DNA of 64,000 nt, from NCBI RefSeq assembly GCF_027213645.1, contig NZ_JAPWGL010000003.1, forward strand, positions 248,001 to 312,000. Direction: 5' to 3'. Under the pieces are notes generated by a model, which saw nothing but the letters and a program-made list of their open reading frames with translations, had not been told where the DNA came from and did no database searches. The stretch's first letter is position 1. Each line of letters begins with the position of its first letter. The position numbers and the translations under genes are program-made. This DNA comes from Pedobacter rhodius (GTDB lineage: Bacteria; Bacteroidota; Bacteroidia; Sphingobacteriales; Sphingobacteriaceae). Of this stretch, positions 17,449 to 26,462 are shown piece by piece.

Positions 17449-18494
17449 CTGATTATTCTTTTTTCTATATCGGTAACTGTACTTGTTGTTGCATCGCTGG
17501 GAATGTATAATTTATCATAGGCTGCTGCGGTGGCAAAGTTTAAGGTTTCTTCTTCAGTAAAATTATTATAAAAACCATAAATTAAACCCGCCATAAAGCA
17601 ATCACCACTACCTACTTTATCTAGAATCTCTTCTGAAATATATTCCGGAGAAACAGTTAAATGTGTATTTGTGTAAAGCGTAGTGTAATATTTAATGCCT
17701 TTTCCATTGTCGAATCTGAAGGTGTTTGCTACGGCCTTACAGGCGCTAAACAAACTTAATATTTCTTTGGAGGTATCAGCAGCCTGCTGCAGTAAGGTTT
17801 CTTTTGTGTAGCCCTCTGCCGGTTTTAAATCATCGTGAAGTGCTGTACCGAGCATTTTATTTGCCGCCCAAACATTGCCCATAATCAAGGTGCAGTATTC
17901 AGCAAGTTCAGGTAAAATTTCTATCGGATCTTTACCATATTTCCAGAGTTTTGCACGGTAGTTTAAATCTAAAGAAATGGTGATGTTTTTTGAACTCGCT
18001 ACTTTTAATGCTTCCAGGCAAACATTGGCAACAGACTGATTAATTGCCGGGCAAATGGCGCTGAAATGAAACCAGCTTACACCTTCAAAAATTTCATCCC
18101 AGTCTATCTGGCCAACTTTTAAATCCGCATAAGATGAGTTCGCCCTGTCGTAAATAACACCTGCATTTTTTAAATCTTTACCTTTTGGCAGATAGTATAA
18201 ACCCAAGCGATCACCTCCGTAAACCATTGAGCTGGTATCTACATTTTTTTTATTCAGGTAACCGGCAATTTCTTCGGTAACCGAATTTTGCGGCATGGCT
18301 GATAAATAGGAAGAAGGCACATCCCAAAGCGCCAAAGCAGTTGCAACATTTAATTCAGCCCCACCAACATAAAAGGGCAACTTATTTTCTTGTAACCATT
18401 GGCCATCCATGTCCGGACAAATGCGCAGCAGAATTTCGCCAAAGCTTAAAACTTTTTTTCTTTTTTTAAATGTAGATGAAATTGGATTACTCAT
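17445..18494 (-). CDS. kdgK: 2-dehydro-3-deoxygluconate (KDG) kinase, PfkB family
   Basis: This 349-residue sugar kinase phosphorylates KDG to KDPG with ATP. N-terminal FGEILLRICP and YVGGAELNVATALA (about residues 43-56) form the sugar-binding start of PfkB kinases. C-terminal VGSGDCFMAGLIYGF carries the catalytic Asp (GxGD signature 2). DLNYRAKLWK (about 176-185) is typical of KDG kinases. It directly precedes and overlaps eda. The gap to uxaC upstream holds two related hairpin repeats. Confidence 0.95.
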   Translation of the reverse strand: MSNPISSTFKKRKKVLSFGEILLRICPDMDGQWLQENKLPFYVGGAELNVATALALWDVPSSYLSAMPQNSVTEEIAGYLNKKNVDTSSMVYGGDRLGLYYLPKGKDLKNAGVIYDRANSSYADLKVGQIDWDEIFEGVSWFHFSAICPAINQSVANVCLEALKVASSKNITISLDLNYRAKLWKYGKDPIEILPELAEYCTLIMGNVWAANKMLGTALHDDLKPAEGYTKETLLQQAADTSKEILSLFSACKAVANTFRFDNGKGIKYYTTLYTNTHLTVSPEYISEEILDKVGSGDCFMAGLIYGFYNNFTEEETLNFATAAAYDKLYIPSDATTSTVTDIEKRIIR

Positions 18495-18557
18495 TTATTG
18501 TGTTTAGTTATAAGACTGTAATTCCGTTATATGTCCCATTACTTTCTTTGTTTTTTT

Positions 18558-18629
18558 GGTCAGTGAGGATACAGATCATTATCTTTTCCTTTGTATTTCA
18601 TTCTGTGGGTACACAGACTGAGGAGATAG
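18558..18629. repeat. Hairpin repeat module, first (decayed) copy
   Basis: This 72-bp unit resembles 18684-18754: both share GGTC..., a middle CATTATCTTTTC...TATTTC and TTCTGTG. Here the left arm has drifted, so the stem is imperfect. It lies between kdgK and uxaC. Confidence 0.5.
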
Positions 18630-18683
18630 AAATATCTGTTTACTCATTTATATCAGGTTAGCCGGTTAAGCTATTGTTACCCT

Positions 18684-18754
18684 GGTCTGTGTCTTCACAG
18701 GCCATTATCTTTTCTTTATATTTCGTTCTGTGAAGACACAAACCGAGGAATTAG
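18684..18754. repeat. Hairpin repeat module, second (intact) copy
   Basis: GGTCTGTGTCTTCACAG (18684-18700) pairs with 18728-18744 over 17 bp with one wobble and a 27-base loop. It starts a few bases after the uxaC stop in the operon, so it would appear in the polycistronic RNA, where it might slow read-through or protect the 3' end of the upstream part. Confidence 0.6.
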
Positions 18755-20151
18755 AATTTAAAGTAGTTTTTTGCGTTAAAATACGAAATATCCTGTATTA
18801 TTTTGCCAATCCATTCCAGGTCGTCAGGTAATTCCCCGTTCTCCACATCATTACCGAAAAGGTTGCAAACTATTCTTCTGAAATACTCATGACGAGGGAA
18901 GGAAAGAAAACTTCTTGAATCGGTAAGCATGCCAACCAAACGACTTAAAAGGCCCATATTTGATAAGGCATTCAACTGTTTTATCATACCATCTTTCTGG
19001 TCTAAAAACCACCAGGCTGAACCAAACTGTACTTTACCGGCAACTGAACCGTCGTTAAAATTTCCAATCATGGTTGCGATTAATTCATTATCAGCAGGAT
19101 TCAGGTTATAGATAATCGTTTTTGCCAGTTTATCCTGATTATCTAAGCGGTTTAAGAATTTGGAAAGCATTCTGGCCTGGCTAAAATCGCCAATAGAATC
19201 CCAGCCTGTATCAGGACCTAATTGCCTCAACATACGGGCATTGTTATTCCGCAAAGCACCTAAATGATATTGTTGAACCCAACTTTTCTCATGATCCCAT
19301 TCTGCAAAGCAGATTAACATTGCCGATTTAAACTGTAAGTTTTCGTGATAAGAGATGCCTGCTTTATTTCTGATTTTCTCGAATATTGAATTAATTTCAG
19401 CATCGGTATAATCTTCAGCATAAATTTGTTCCAAACCATGATCAGATACGGAACAGCCGTTTGCTGCAAAATAATCGTGGCGACTTTTTAAAGCGTCGAG
19501 GTAATCCTGAAAACTGCTGATTGTTTTGTTGGCAACAGCTTCCAGTTTATCAATATAGTCGTTTAATCCATCAATATCATCGCTGTTCATTGCTTTATCC
19601 GGGCGGAATGCAGGCAACATTTTAAGGCTTACGCCTTCCCCGGCCAATTGTTGATGGAAGTTTAAACTATCCAAAGGATCATCTGTAGTACAAACGGCTT
19701 CAACATTCATTTTAGCCAATAAACCCCGAACTGAATATGCCGGAGTTTGAAGCTTTGAAGAACATTCATCGTAAATTTTTTGAGCGGATTTGCCGGAAAG
19801 CAACTCGCTGATTCCGAAATATCTTTGCAGCTCTAAATGCGTCCAGTGGTATAACGGATTACGAAGTGTGTATGGTACGGTTTCGGCCCACTTTTCAAAT
19901 TTCTCGTAATCCGAAGCGTTACCGGTTATAAATTTTTCATCAACACCATTCGCACGCATTGCCCGCCATTTGTAATGATCACCGGAAAGCCAAACCTGAC
20001 TGATGTTTGAGAATTGCACATTATTTGCAATTTGCTCCGGAATCAGGTGATTGTGGTAATCGATAATTGGCATCAACTTCGCAAAATCATGGTAAAGCTT
20101 TTGCGCTGTTTTAGTTTCCAGGAGGAAATTTTCGTCTAAAAAAGGTTTCAT
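18751..20151 (-). CDS. uxaC: Glucuronate (uronate) isomerase
   Basis: This 466-residue enzyme of the amidohydrolase-like uronate isomerase family converts D-galacturonate to D-tagaturonate and D-glucuronate to D-fructuronate. The metal-site motif DYHNHL is at residues 31-36, and the length matches UxaC (about 470). Other family landmarks are TTDDPLDSL (about 154-162) and HLGALRNNN (about 297-305). Since only tagaturonate reductase and altronate dehydratase follow, and no mannonate enzymes, the main substrate here is probably galacturonate. Confidence 0.97.
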   Translation of the reverse strand: MKPFLDENFLLETKTAQKLYHDFAKLMPIIDYHNHLIPEQIANNVQFSNISQVWLSGDHYKWRAMRANGVDEKFITGNASDYEKFEKWAETVPYTLRNPLYHWTHLELQRYFGISELLSGKSAQKIYDECSSKLQTPAYSVRGLLAKMNVEAVCTTDDPLDSLNFHQQLAGEGVSLKMLPAFRPDKAMNSDDIDGLNDYIDKLEAVANKTISSFQDYLDALKSRHDYFAANGCSVSDHGLEQIYAEDYTDAEINSIFEKIRNKAGISYHENLQFKSAMLICFAEWDHEKSWVQQYHLGALRNNNARMLRQLGPDTGWDSIGDFSQARMLSKFLNRLDNQDKLAKTIIYNLNPADNELIATMIGNFNDGSVAGKVQFGSAWWFLDQKDGMIKQLNALSNMGLLSRLVGMLTDSRSFLSFPRHEYFRRIVCNLFGNDVENGELPDDLEWIGKIIQDISYFNAKNYFKF

Positions 20152-20263
20152 TTAAGGGGTGTTGTATTTAAGACAGTTGCCATAATATTTTATACTCAAT
20201 CGTCTTTGCTCTGTTAATTATAATGGTCTGTGAGACTCATATTTTATCGTCATTGCGGGTTGG

Positions 20264-21910
20264 CTACAAACTTACCCCGCGTTTCCAAGGAATAAAATCA
20301 TCCTGGTTTAACAAAACTGCTTTGGGAATTACTTCTCCGCTTGCTGCTTTAATACAATATTCCAAAATATCCTCACCCATCTGCTCTATGGTTTTTAAAC
20401 CTTCTATAACGGGACCACAATTGATATCGATAATATCACCCATACGTTTTGTAAGCGCATTATTTGTAGATACCTTAATTGTCGGGCAAACCGGGTTTCC
20501 TGTTGGTGTACCCAAGCCTGTCGTAAACAAAATTAAAGTTGCACCTGAGGCTGCTTTCCCTGTCGTGGCTTCAACATCATTACCTGGTGTACAAACCAAA
20601 TTTAAACCAGGTTTGGTTGCCGGTTCTGTATAGTCTAAAACATCTTCAACCGGCGATGTACCTCCTTTTTTTGCGGCACCTGTACTTTTAATTGCATCGG
20701 TGATTAAGCCATCTTTAATGTTTCCTGGTGAAGGATTCATAAAAAAACCTGAACCAACATTTTCTGCCTGTTGGTTGTAAGATGTCATGAGCTGAATAAA
20801 TTTACGGGCGGCAGTTTCATCTTTCGTACGATCGATTAATTGTTGTTCCGCACCACAAAGTTCAGGGAATTCAGCCAGTAAAACCGTTCCGCCTAAAGCA
20901 ACTAATAAATCGGAAGTATAGCCAACCGCAGGGTTAGCACTGATGCCACTAAAGCCATCGCTTCCGCCACATTTTACACCTAAAACCAATTTACTTAATG
21001 GCGCGGGCTGGCGTTCTATTTTATTGATTTCGGTTAAGCCAATGAAAGTTTTTCTAATGGCTTCCTTAACCAGCTGTTCTTCGCTTTGCGATTGCTGCTG
21101 TTCAAAAATAAATAAGGGCTTATCGAAATGGGGACTACGTTGTTTTAAATCATCTATGAAATCCTGAACCTGTAGATTCTGGCAGCCTAAACTTAAAACA
21201 GTAATACCGGCAACATTTGGATGGTCGGCATAAGCGGCTAATAATTTGCTTAAAACGGCCGCATCCTGACGAGTACCCCCACAGCCACCCTGATGGTTTA
21301 AGAATTTAATGCCGTCCACATTTTTAAAGATGCGGTTTGTTACCGGATTGGCTTGCGCAATTGAACTGGTATCGGCTTCCTCCAGGTTTTCGCCATTTTT
21401 ATAGGCATCAACCAATTGATGCGTGTAAGACTTGTATTTATCAGTTACGGCGTAACCTAATTCATTGTGTAACGCTTCACGAATTACATCTAAATTGCGG
21501 TTTTCGCAAAACACTGTTGGTATAAATAACCAGTAATTCGCCGTTCCTACCCGGCCATCACTCCGGATATATCCGTTAAAGGTTCTACCTTCAAACTTCG
21601 CCACATCAGGGGCATGCCACTCGTATTGATAAGGGCGAAATTCAAAAGGTTCTGAAGCGTGTTTAGTATTTTCGGTATGCATTAACGCGCCCTTTAATAT
21701 AAAATGCTGTGCTTTCCCCACCAAAACACCATACATCATTATCGGGTCGCCGGGATTCATATCCTGCATAAAAAATTTGTGCTTTGCATGAATGTCGTCT
21801 TGCAAAGTGTATTCGTGCCCGTCGTAGATAACTGTTTCGCCTTTAGCTAAATCTTGTAAGGCAACCAACACGTTGTCATTCGGGTGAATTTTTAAAATTC
21901 TTGTAACCAT
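20264..21910 (-). CDS. uxaA: Altronate dehydratase
   Basis: This 548-residue UxaA-type dehydratase converts D-altronate to KDG. It has an N-terminal SAF domain (about 1-100, ILKIHPNDNVLVALQDL) and a C-terminal catalytic part with cysteine motifs FLNHQGGCGGTRQDA (about 204-218) and GVKCGGSDGFSG (about 316-327); the enzyme is iron-dependent. The gene follows uxaB by two bases, so the two are translationally linked. Fusion of both dehydratase domains in one chain is normal for this family. Confidence 0.95.
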   Translation of the reverse strand: MVTRILKIHPNDNVLVALQDLAKGETVIYDGHEYTLQDDIHAKHKFFMQDMNPGDPIMMYGVLVGKAQHFILKGALMHTENTKHASEPFEFRPYQYEWHAPDVAKFEGRTFNGYIRSDGRVGTANYWLFIPTVFCENRNLDVIREALHNELGYAVTDKYKSYTHQLVDAYKNGENLEEADTSSIAQANPVTNRIFKNVDGIKFLNHQGGCGGTRQDAAVLSKLLAAYADHPNVAGITVLSLGCQNLQVQDFIDDLKQRSPHFDKPLFIFEQQQSQSEEQLVKEAIRKTFIGLTEINKIERQPAPLSKLVLGVKCGGSDGFSGISANPAVGYTSDLLVALGGTVLLAEFPELCGAEQQLIDRTKDETAARKFIQLMTSYNQQAENVGSGFFMNPSPGNIKDGLITDAIKSTGAAKKGGTSPVEDVLDYTEPATKPGLNLVCTPGNDVEATTGKAASGATLILFTTGLGTPTGNPVCPTIKVSTNNALTKRMGDIIDINCGPVIEGLKTIEQMGEDILEYCIKAASGEVIPKAVLLNQDDFIPWKRGVSL

Positions 21911-21912
21911 CT

Positions 21913-23424
21913 TTAAATTGTTCTTTCTGCCTGCAAGTTAGCTAATGTTTTTTTTGTACCTGCATTTTGCAGTAACTCAACATAATTTTTTATTGCCGCG
22001 TTAAAGCCCGGGTAATTATTCAGGTTTTTATCCCATAAACGCCTGTCGCCTAAAATATTGTCGATTGCGGTTTCAGGATTTTGCCAGTATTCATATAAAA
22101 TTCCGGCAAATTCATCCTGAATCGGGTAAGTTTTTCCATTTACGCTGGCCATATAATTTGCGCCGTCTTTTGTTGTGTTCATAAAGATGATATAAGCCGC
22201 AAAGCCTAATGCAATAAACGGCGGAACTTCATTCTTCAGGCTGTAATACTTTCTGATTAAAGGCATATTACGCATTTGCATTTTTGACGTGAAATTCAGC
22301 GTAATCGCCTGCCATTGATGTTCCAAAAAAGGATTGCTGAAACGGTCTGTTACGCTCGAGGCAAAATCAACAGCATCCTGATAACTGATATCATCATTCC
22401 CTAATGAATGCGCAATTTCATTTCGCATTAAGTTAGAAACATAACCGGCAAAAGCTTTATCCGCCATTGCTTCCTTTACCGTATTAAACCCTGATAATAT
22501 GGCCAAACCACAACTTAATGTATGTGTTCCATTAAGTAAGCGCAGCTTTAACTCTTTAAATTTGTCAATAGACGGAACAATAAAAATTCCTTTATCTGCT
22601 TTTTCAAAAGATAAGATTTCTTTTACCCGCTCATTCGATGATTCTATGGCCCAAAGCCGGAAAGGTTCGGCCATAATCATTAACTCATCGGTATAACCAA
22701 GCTGACTTTCGATAGCTTCTTGCGCATCTGCAGGAAGTTTTCCCGGAACAATTCTATCAACCAAGGTTTTACAAAAATGATTAGCCGTTTTAAGCCATTG
22801 CTCAAAATCCCAGCTTAATTTATTTTGAACAGAGAGTTTTAATAAAATGTCCTTTAATTTATCGGCATTGTCGCTGATTAATTCAGTTGGTACGATGACC
22901 ATTCCGCTTTCTGCAGAACCGTTAAAGGCTTTATAGCGCTCATGCAAAAAGGCAAGTAATTTTCCCGGATAGGATTGTGGCGGGTTATCCGTTATTTTAT
23001 CTTCGCTTAACACAATTCCGACTTCTGTTGTATTCGAAATTACGGTCTGCATATCCGGGTTGTGTGCGGCCTTTACTATTTCTGCCCAATCCTCCGAAGC
23101 AGCTAAAACACGGCTTATCGATGAGTTAATTATATTTTCTTCAAAATTTTCACCATTTTCGATGCCTTTTACACAAAGCGTATAAAGATTATCCTGCTTA
23201 AAAAAAGCATCTGCGCCACCTCTTGAAGTTGATTTAACGACTAAAATACGGCCATTAAAAATTCCTTCCCTATTTGCTTTATCGATAAAATAATCGGGTA
23301 AGCCGCGAAGCAAAACACCGGTACCAAATTGAATTATTCTTTCGGGCAATTCTAAAAGTTCTGCTGCAGGTACATTTACTTTTTCCCCGCTGATGTTCTT
23401 TAAATTCTCTTTGTTTAAAATCAT
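21913..23424 (-). CDS. uxaB: Tagaturonate reductase
   Basis: This 503-residue protein of the mannitol dehydrogenase family reduces D-tagaturonate to D-altronate with NADH. The N-terminal Rossmann part has RIIQFGTGVLLRGLPDYFID (about 29-48), and the C-terminal domain has the lysine/asparagine-containing KLRLLNGTHTLSCGLA (about 311-326), the family active-site helix. It is the first gene of the uronate operon, preceded by a long gap shared with oxyR. Confidence 0.94.
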   Translation of the reverse strand: MILNKENLKNISGEKVNVPAAELLELPERIIQFGTGVLLRGLPDYFIDKANREGIFNGRILVVKSTSRGGADAFFKQDNLYTLCVKGIENGENFEENIINSSISRVLAASEDWAEIVKAAHNPDMQTVISNTTEVGIVLSEDKITDNPPQSYPGKLLAFLHERYKAFNGSAESGMVIVPTELISDNADKLKDILLKLSVQNKLSWDFEQWLKTANHFCKTLVDRIVPGKLPADAQEAIESQLGYTDELMIMAEPFRLWAIESSNERVKEILSFEKADKGIFIVPSIDKFKELKLRLLNGTHTLSCGLAILSGFNTVKEAMADKAFAGYVSNLMRNEIAHSLGNDDISYQDAVDFASSVTDRFSNPFLEHQWQAITLNFTSKMQMRNMPLIRKYYSLKNEVPPFIALGFAAYIIFMNTTKDGANYMASVNGKTYPIQDEFAGILYEYWQNPETAIDNILGDRRLWDKNLNNYPGFNAAIKNYVELLQNAGTKKTLANLQAERTI

Positions 23425-23856
23425 TGTATTGAAATTATGGCCATTGAGCTACAAGCAATGACCAATTAAGTTGTTGGTTATCTAAAAGACTTAATTATGT
23501 TCTGCACACAGATAATACACAAGTATAATTATTCCTGTGCTATTTATTAACCTTATAAAGGCGGGATAGAATTTACTTTAAAAGATTCATATTTTGCGCA
23601 ATTAAACGATATCTGGTTGTTACTATAAGCAAGTGTACGGTGTTTAACTGTAAAACAGAAGAGAAATCTATGCAATCGTTGCCAAAAAAGATAAATGGAT
23701 TAGTTACATTCTGGTCTTAACAATTTATTGATTTAAAATTTTTGCTTTCAGCTTAAAAACAAGACGTAACATTAAATTTAAAATAAGTTAAAACATTACA
23801 ATAAAAAATAATAGCTATAATTTATATATTTGATAATATTAATCAATTTTAACTAT
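23425..23856. promoter_or_regulatory. Divergent regulatory gap uxaB/oxyR with a LacI-type half-palindrome
   Basis: This 432-bp gap has no gene. GCAA-TCG-TTGC at 23672-23682 looks like a LacI-family operator core, but it lies about 250 bp from uxaB. TATACTTG on the minus strand (plus CAAGTATA near 23520) is a one-mismatch -7 box for uxaB. Both assignments are tentative. The rest is AT-rich without other clear motifs. Confidence 0.3.
23825..23832 (+). promoter_or_regulatory. Candidate -7 element for oxyR
   Basis: TATATTTG is an exact match to TAnnTTTG, 25 bp before the ATG at 23857. No good -33 box is seen, which could fit an activator- or repressor-controlled promoter. Confidence 0.4.
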
Positions 23857-24789
23857 ATGACTTTAGTTCAGCTGGAATACATTGTTGCCGTAGATACGTA
23901 CAGAAGTTTCGTAACCGCCGCAGAAAAGTGTTTTGTTACGCAACCAACTTTAAGTATGCAGGTGCAAAAGCTTGAAGAACTATTGAGTGTAAAAATATTT
24001 GACAGAAGCCGACAGCCCGTTAGTCCGACCGAAATTGGCGCTCAAATCATAGCTCAAGCCAGAATTGTTCTGCAGGAAAGCAGTAAAGTCAAAGAATTAA
24101 TCAGTAGTCAGCAGCAAAATGTTTTAGGTGAATTACGTATTGGAGTAATACCAACCGTTGCACCATATTTACTGCCTGAAGTAATTTCTGCAATGTTAGA
24201 AAAGTATCCGGAGTTAAAATTAATCATCTGGGAATATACAACTGAAGATATTATTCATCATTTAAAAACAGGGGTATTAGATTGTGGCATTTTAGCAACA
24301 CCGTTAACAGATACTAACCTGACTGAAATACCACTTTATTATGAAAATTTTGTAAGTTATATTAGTAAAAACAGTAAGCTTTACAAAAAGAAGGCCGTTG
24401 ATGCTGAAGATTTAAATGACGAAAATATCTGGCTTTTGAATGAAGGCCATTGTATGCGAAACCAGGTTTTAAATATTTGCCGCTCCACGAAAAACAATAG
24501 ATTGCAGGGACTTGAATACAATACCGGGAGCGTTGAAACTTTAGTAAGAATGGTTGACTTAAACGGTGGTGCAACTTTGCTTCCGGAACTTGCAATAGCT
24601 GAATTAAACACAAAACAAACAAATAAAATAAGGCATTTTAAATCACCGGAACCTGTTCGGGAAATTAGTTTGGTTACCCATAAAAACTTCATCAAAAAAA
24701 GAATGCTAAGTGCCTTAAAAGATGAAATTTTAGAGATTATTCCAAAAGCGATGAAGCAAAAAAAGAAAAAGGATGTAATTGGTATTTAG
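23857..24789 (+). CDS. oxyR: Hydrogen-peroxide-sensing LysR regulator OxyR
   Basis: This 310-residue LysR-type regulator has an N-terminal winged helix-turn-helix (residues 1-60, SFVTAAEKCFVTQPTLSMQVQKL). The sensor domain has GHCMRNQVLNIC, placing the redox pair at Cys199 and Cys208 with this start, the same numbering as E. coli OxyR. I chose ATG 23857 rather than the upstream TTG 23830, because MTLVQLEYIVAV is the standard LysR start and a -7 box ends at 23832. It would switch on peroxide defence; superoxide dismutase is three genes away on the opposite strand. Confidence 0.95.
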   Translation: MTLVQLEYIVAVDTYRSFVTAAEKCFVTQPTLSMQVQKLEELLSVKIFDRSRQPVSPTEIGAQIIAQARIVLQESSKVKELISSQQQNVLGELRIGVIPTVAPYLLPEVISAMLEKYPELKLIIWEYTTEDIIHHLKTGVLDCGILATPLTDTNLTEIPLYYENFVSYISKNSKLYKKKAVDAEDLNDENIWLLNEGHCMRNQVLNICRSTKNNRLQGLEYNTGSVETLVRMVDLNGGATLLPELAIAELNTKQTNKIRHFKSPEPVREISLVTHKNFIKKRMLSALKDEILEIIPKAMKQKKKKDVIGI

Positions 24790-24820
24790 CAGAAATTAAT
24801 CCTAAGCACATTTAATTCTT

Positions 24821-25039
24821 TTATCCTTTATCAACATGATCGGCTAAGGCATAACTTTCTGTTCTGGGATTTTTATCTTCTAAAAAGATCAAAATAATTA
24901 AAGAAATTACAGGAATCAGAAATGATATCAGGAACCAGAACCAGAAATTTCTGCCTGTTCTTTTAGCCAGGAAACCTGCCAGAAGTTGTGGTGATAATAA
25001 CAGGCAAAGTACAACAGAACCAATAAGTATTTCCGGCAT
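24821..25039 (-). CDS. Small two-helix membrane protein
   Basis: This 72-residue protein has helices at about 5-25 and 33-52, joined by AKRTGRNFWFW, with a charged tail (EDKNPRTESYALADHVDKG). The pattern (small helix, K-G-R-N-F-W, second helix) is common in short uncharacterised bacterial membrane proteins. It follows the gene at 25054 by 14 bp, so the two are likely co-transcribed. The function is unknown. Confidence 0.6.
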   Translation of the reverse strand: MPEILIGSVVLCLLLSPQLLAGFLAKRTGRNFWFWFLISFLIPVISLIILIFLEDKNPRTESYALADHVDKG

Positions 25040-25053
25040 TTTTTATTTAACGC

Positions 25054-25488
25054 CTAGTTTACTTTTTCAGGCTTTAATAAAAGTCCGCTTATATCGCCTT
25101 CCACTTCTTCCTCACCTTTTTTCTTCTTTTTATTGGCTTTTCCGCTCAAACGATCTTCAATAATTTTATCATATTGAGCTTGTTGTTCACCTTTTAAGAC
25201 GTTACGGATACTCTTGGAGGTTTCATTTTGAAGTTTATAAAACTTGTCGACATCTTCTTCTCTAGTATTTCCGGCTTGTTGCTTTTTAATCAAATCAGAT
25301 TGCTCTTTTGCCTGATTATAAGTTAAGCTGTAAATAATGCTTTTCTGGGTCTCGTTAAGCTTTAGTTTTTTATCTAAATCATCTACATTTTTCTTCGCAA
25401 TCTCCGTTGGCGTTGGTGCCTTTTGCTGTGCATTAGCTAACGTTCCAATACCAATTATCAATAAAAATAAAAAAATAACCTTTTTCAT
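25054..25488 (-). CDS. Secreted hypothetical protein with a helical, charged core
   Basis: I take the start at ATG 25488, which puts a clean signal peptide first (MKKVIFLFLLIIGIGTLANAQQ); the longer frame to 25518 would bury it. The mature part (to residue 144) is helical and charged, with LKLNETQKSIIYSLTYNQAKEQ and VLKGEQQAQYDKIIEDRL. This looks like the LTxxQ-type helices of CpxP/Spy-like periplasmic proteins, but the similarity is loose. A lysine block (KANKKKKKGEEE) follows. It is probably periplasmic; a chaperone-like role is only a guess. Confidence 0.7.
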   Translation of the reverse strand: MKKVIFLFLLIIGIGTLANAQQKAPTPTEIAKKNVDDLDKKLKLNETQKSIIYSLTYNQAKEQSDLIKKQQAGNTREEDVDKFYKLQNETSKSIRNVLKGEQQAQYDKIIEDRLSGKANKKKKKGEEEVEGDISGLLLKPEKVN

Positions 25489-25524
25489 GTCGACGAATAT
25501 TATATGCGAAGGTATCAATTAATA

Positions 25525-25557
25525 AGAAAGCCTGCAAATTGTGTTTGCAGGCTTTCT
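25525..25557. terminator. Terminator downstream of superoxide dismutase
   Basis: A perfect 14-bp stem (25525-25538 with 25544-25557, five-base loop) lies 20 bp after the sod stop. The flanks are T-rich on the minus strand side, so it should end the sod transcript before the 25488 gene. Confidence 0.75.
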
Positions 25558-25576
25558 GAATTTTATATATGTCAGC

Positions 25577-26185
25577 TTACAACGCTTTTTTATAAAGCTC
25601 AGCAACAGCATCCCAGTTTATAACATTCCAGATTGCAGCTAAATAATCAGGACGTTTATTTTGATATTTCAAGTAATAAGCATGCTCCCAAACATCAATA
25701 CCTAAAATCGGCGTACCTTTTACTTCAGCGATGTCCATTAAAGGATTATCTTGATTCGGCGTAGAAGAAACCTGAAGTTTTTTATCAGCACCAACAGATA
25801 ACCAGGCCCAGCCAGAACCAAAACGGGTAGCACCGGCTTCCTGCATTTTAGTTTTCAGGTCGGCAAATGAACCAAAAGCAGCTGTAATTGCTTTAGCTAA
25901 ATCACCGCTTGGCTCACCACCCTTATTCGGACCTAAAATATTCCAGAATAAGGAGTGGTTATAGTGTCCGCCACCATTATTTCGAACAGCAGCAGGGAAT
26001 TTTGAAATATTTTTAACAATATCCTCAATGCTTGAAGTCGCCTCAGGCTTACCTTCTAATGCTTTATTTAAGTTGGTAACATAAGCCTGATGATGTTTAT
26101 CATGGTGTATTTCCATGGTTGTTTTATCAATATGCGGTTCTAATGCATCGGTTGCGTAATGTAACGCAGGTAATTCAAAAGCCAT
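25577..26185 (-). CDS. sodA: Superoxide dismutase, Fe/Mn family (Mn-type signature)
   Basis: This 202-residue enzyme dismutates superoxide to peroxide and oxygen. Metal ligands are His27 in [12 protein letters not shown], a His in [10 protein letters not shown], and the Asp/His pair in [23 protein letters not shown] has Gly where Fe-types carry Gln, and NQDNPLM supplies the Gln found in Mn-types, so Mn use (or cambialistic) is more likely than Fe. No signal peptide is present, so it acts in the cytoplasm. It is probably monocistronic, with an exact -7 box upstream. Confidence 0.95.
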   Translation of the reverse strand: MAFELPALHYATDALEPHIDKTTMEIHHDKHHQAYVTNLNKALEGKPEATSSIEDIVKNISKFPAAVRNNGGGHYNHSLFWNILGPNKGGEPSGDLAKAITAAFGSFADLKTKMQEAGATRFGSGWAWLSVGADKKLQVSSTPNQDNPLMDIAEVKGTPILGIDVWEHAYYLKYQNKRPDYLAAIWNVINWDAVAELYKKAL

Positions 26186-26225
26186 AATATTTATATGTTT
26201 AAAGTTTAAAAAATGTTTCTTGAAG

Positions 26226-26233
26226 CAAATATA
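26226..26233 (-). promoter_or_regulatory. Candidate -7 element for superoxide dismutase
   Basis: The minus strand reads TATATTTG, an exact -7 match 41 bp before the ATG. The -33 position lacks a clear TTTG. Confidence 0.5.
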
Positions 26234-26376
26234 ACATTCGAAGGTTAAGTTTTGTTCATGTTATTATCATCAAATGGTTTTTATTAGTGCTTGTCTGGAA
26301 TACTGCACGCCGCGGGCGAAGTATTTCAGGATATTATATTTGTCAAAAAGATGCTAAATGATTAAGTATCAGTTTC

Positions 26377-26395
26377 GGTCTGTGAGACAAAGACC
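26377..26395. repeat. Short GGTCT/AGACC hairpin repeat
   Basis: GGTCTGTG and CAAAGACC flank AGA, giving an 8-bp arm with one mismatch. It resembles the hairpins at 18684 and 43451 and the fragment at 20224. A piece of the CCACAGATTTACAGATT repeat (26411 onward) follows it in the 277-bp gap between sod and tadA. Confidence 0.45.
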
Positions 26396-26462
26396 AAGGC
26401 GTTAGTATTTAGCCACAGATTTACAGATTAATTATTGCTAAAAAGTATGACTAAGCAATCTT

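Noticed and set aside
18476..18661. 61-residue ORF in the kdgK/uxaC gap
   Set aside because: It overlaps the first hairpin repeat and the kdgK start; composition follows the repeat.
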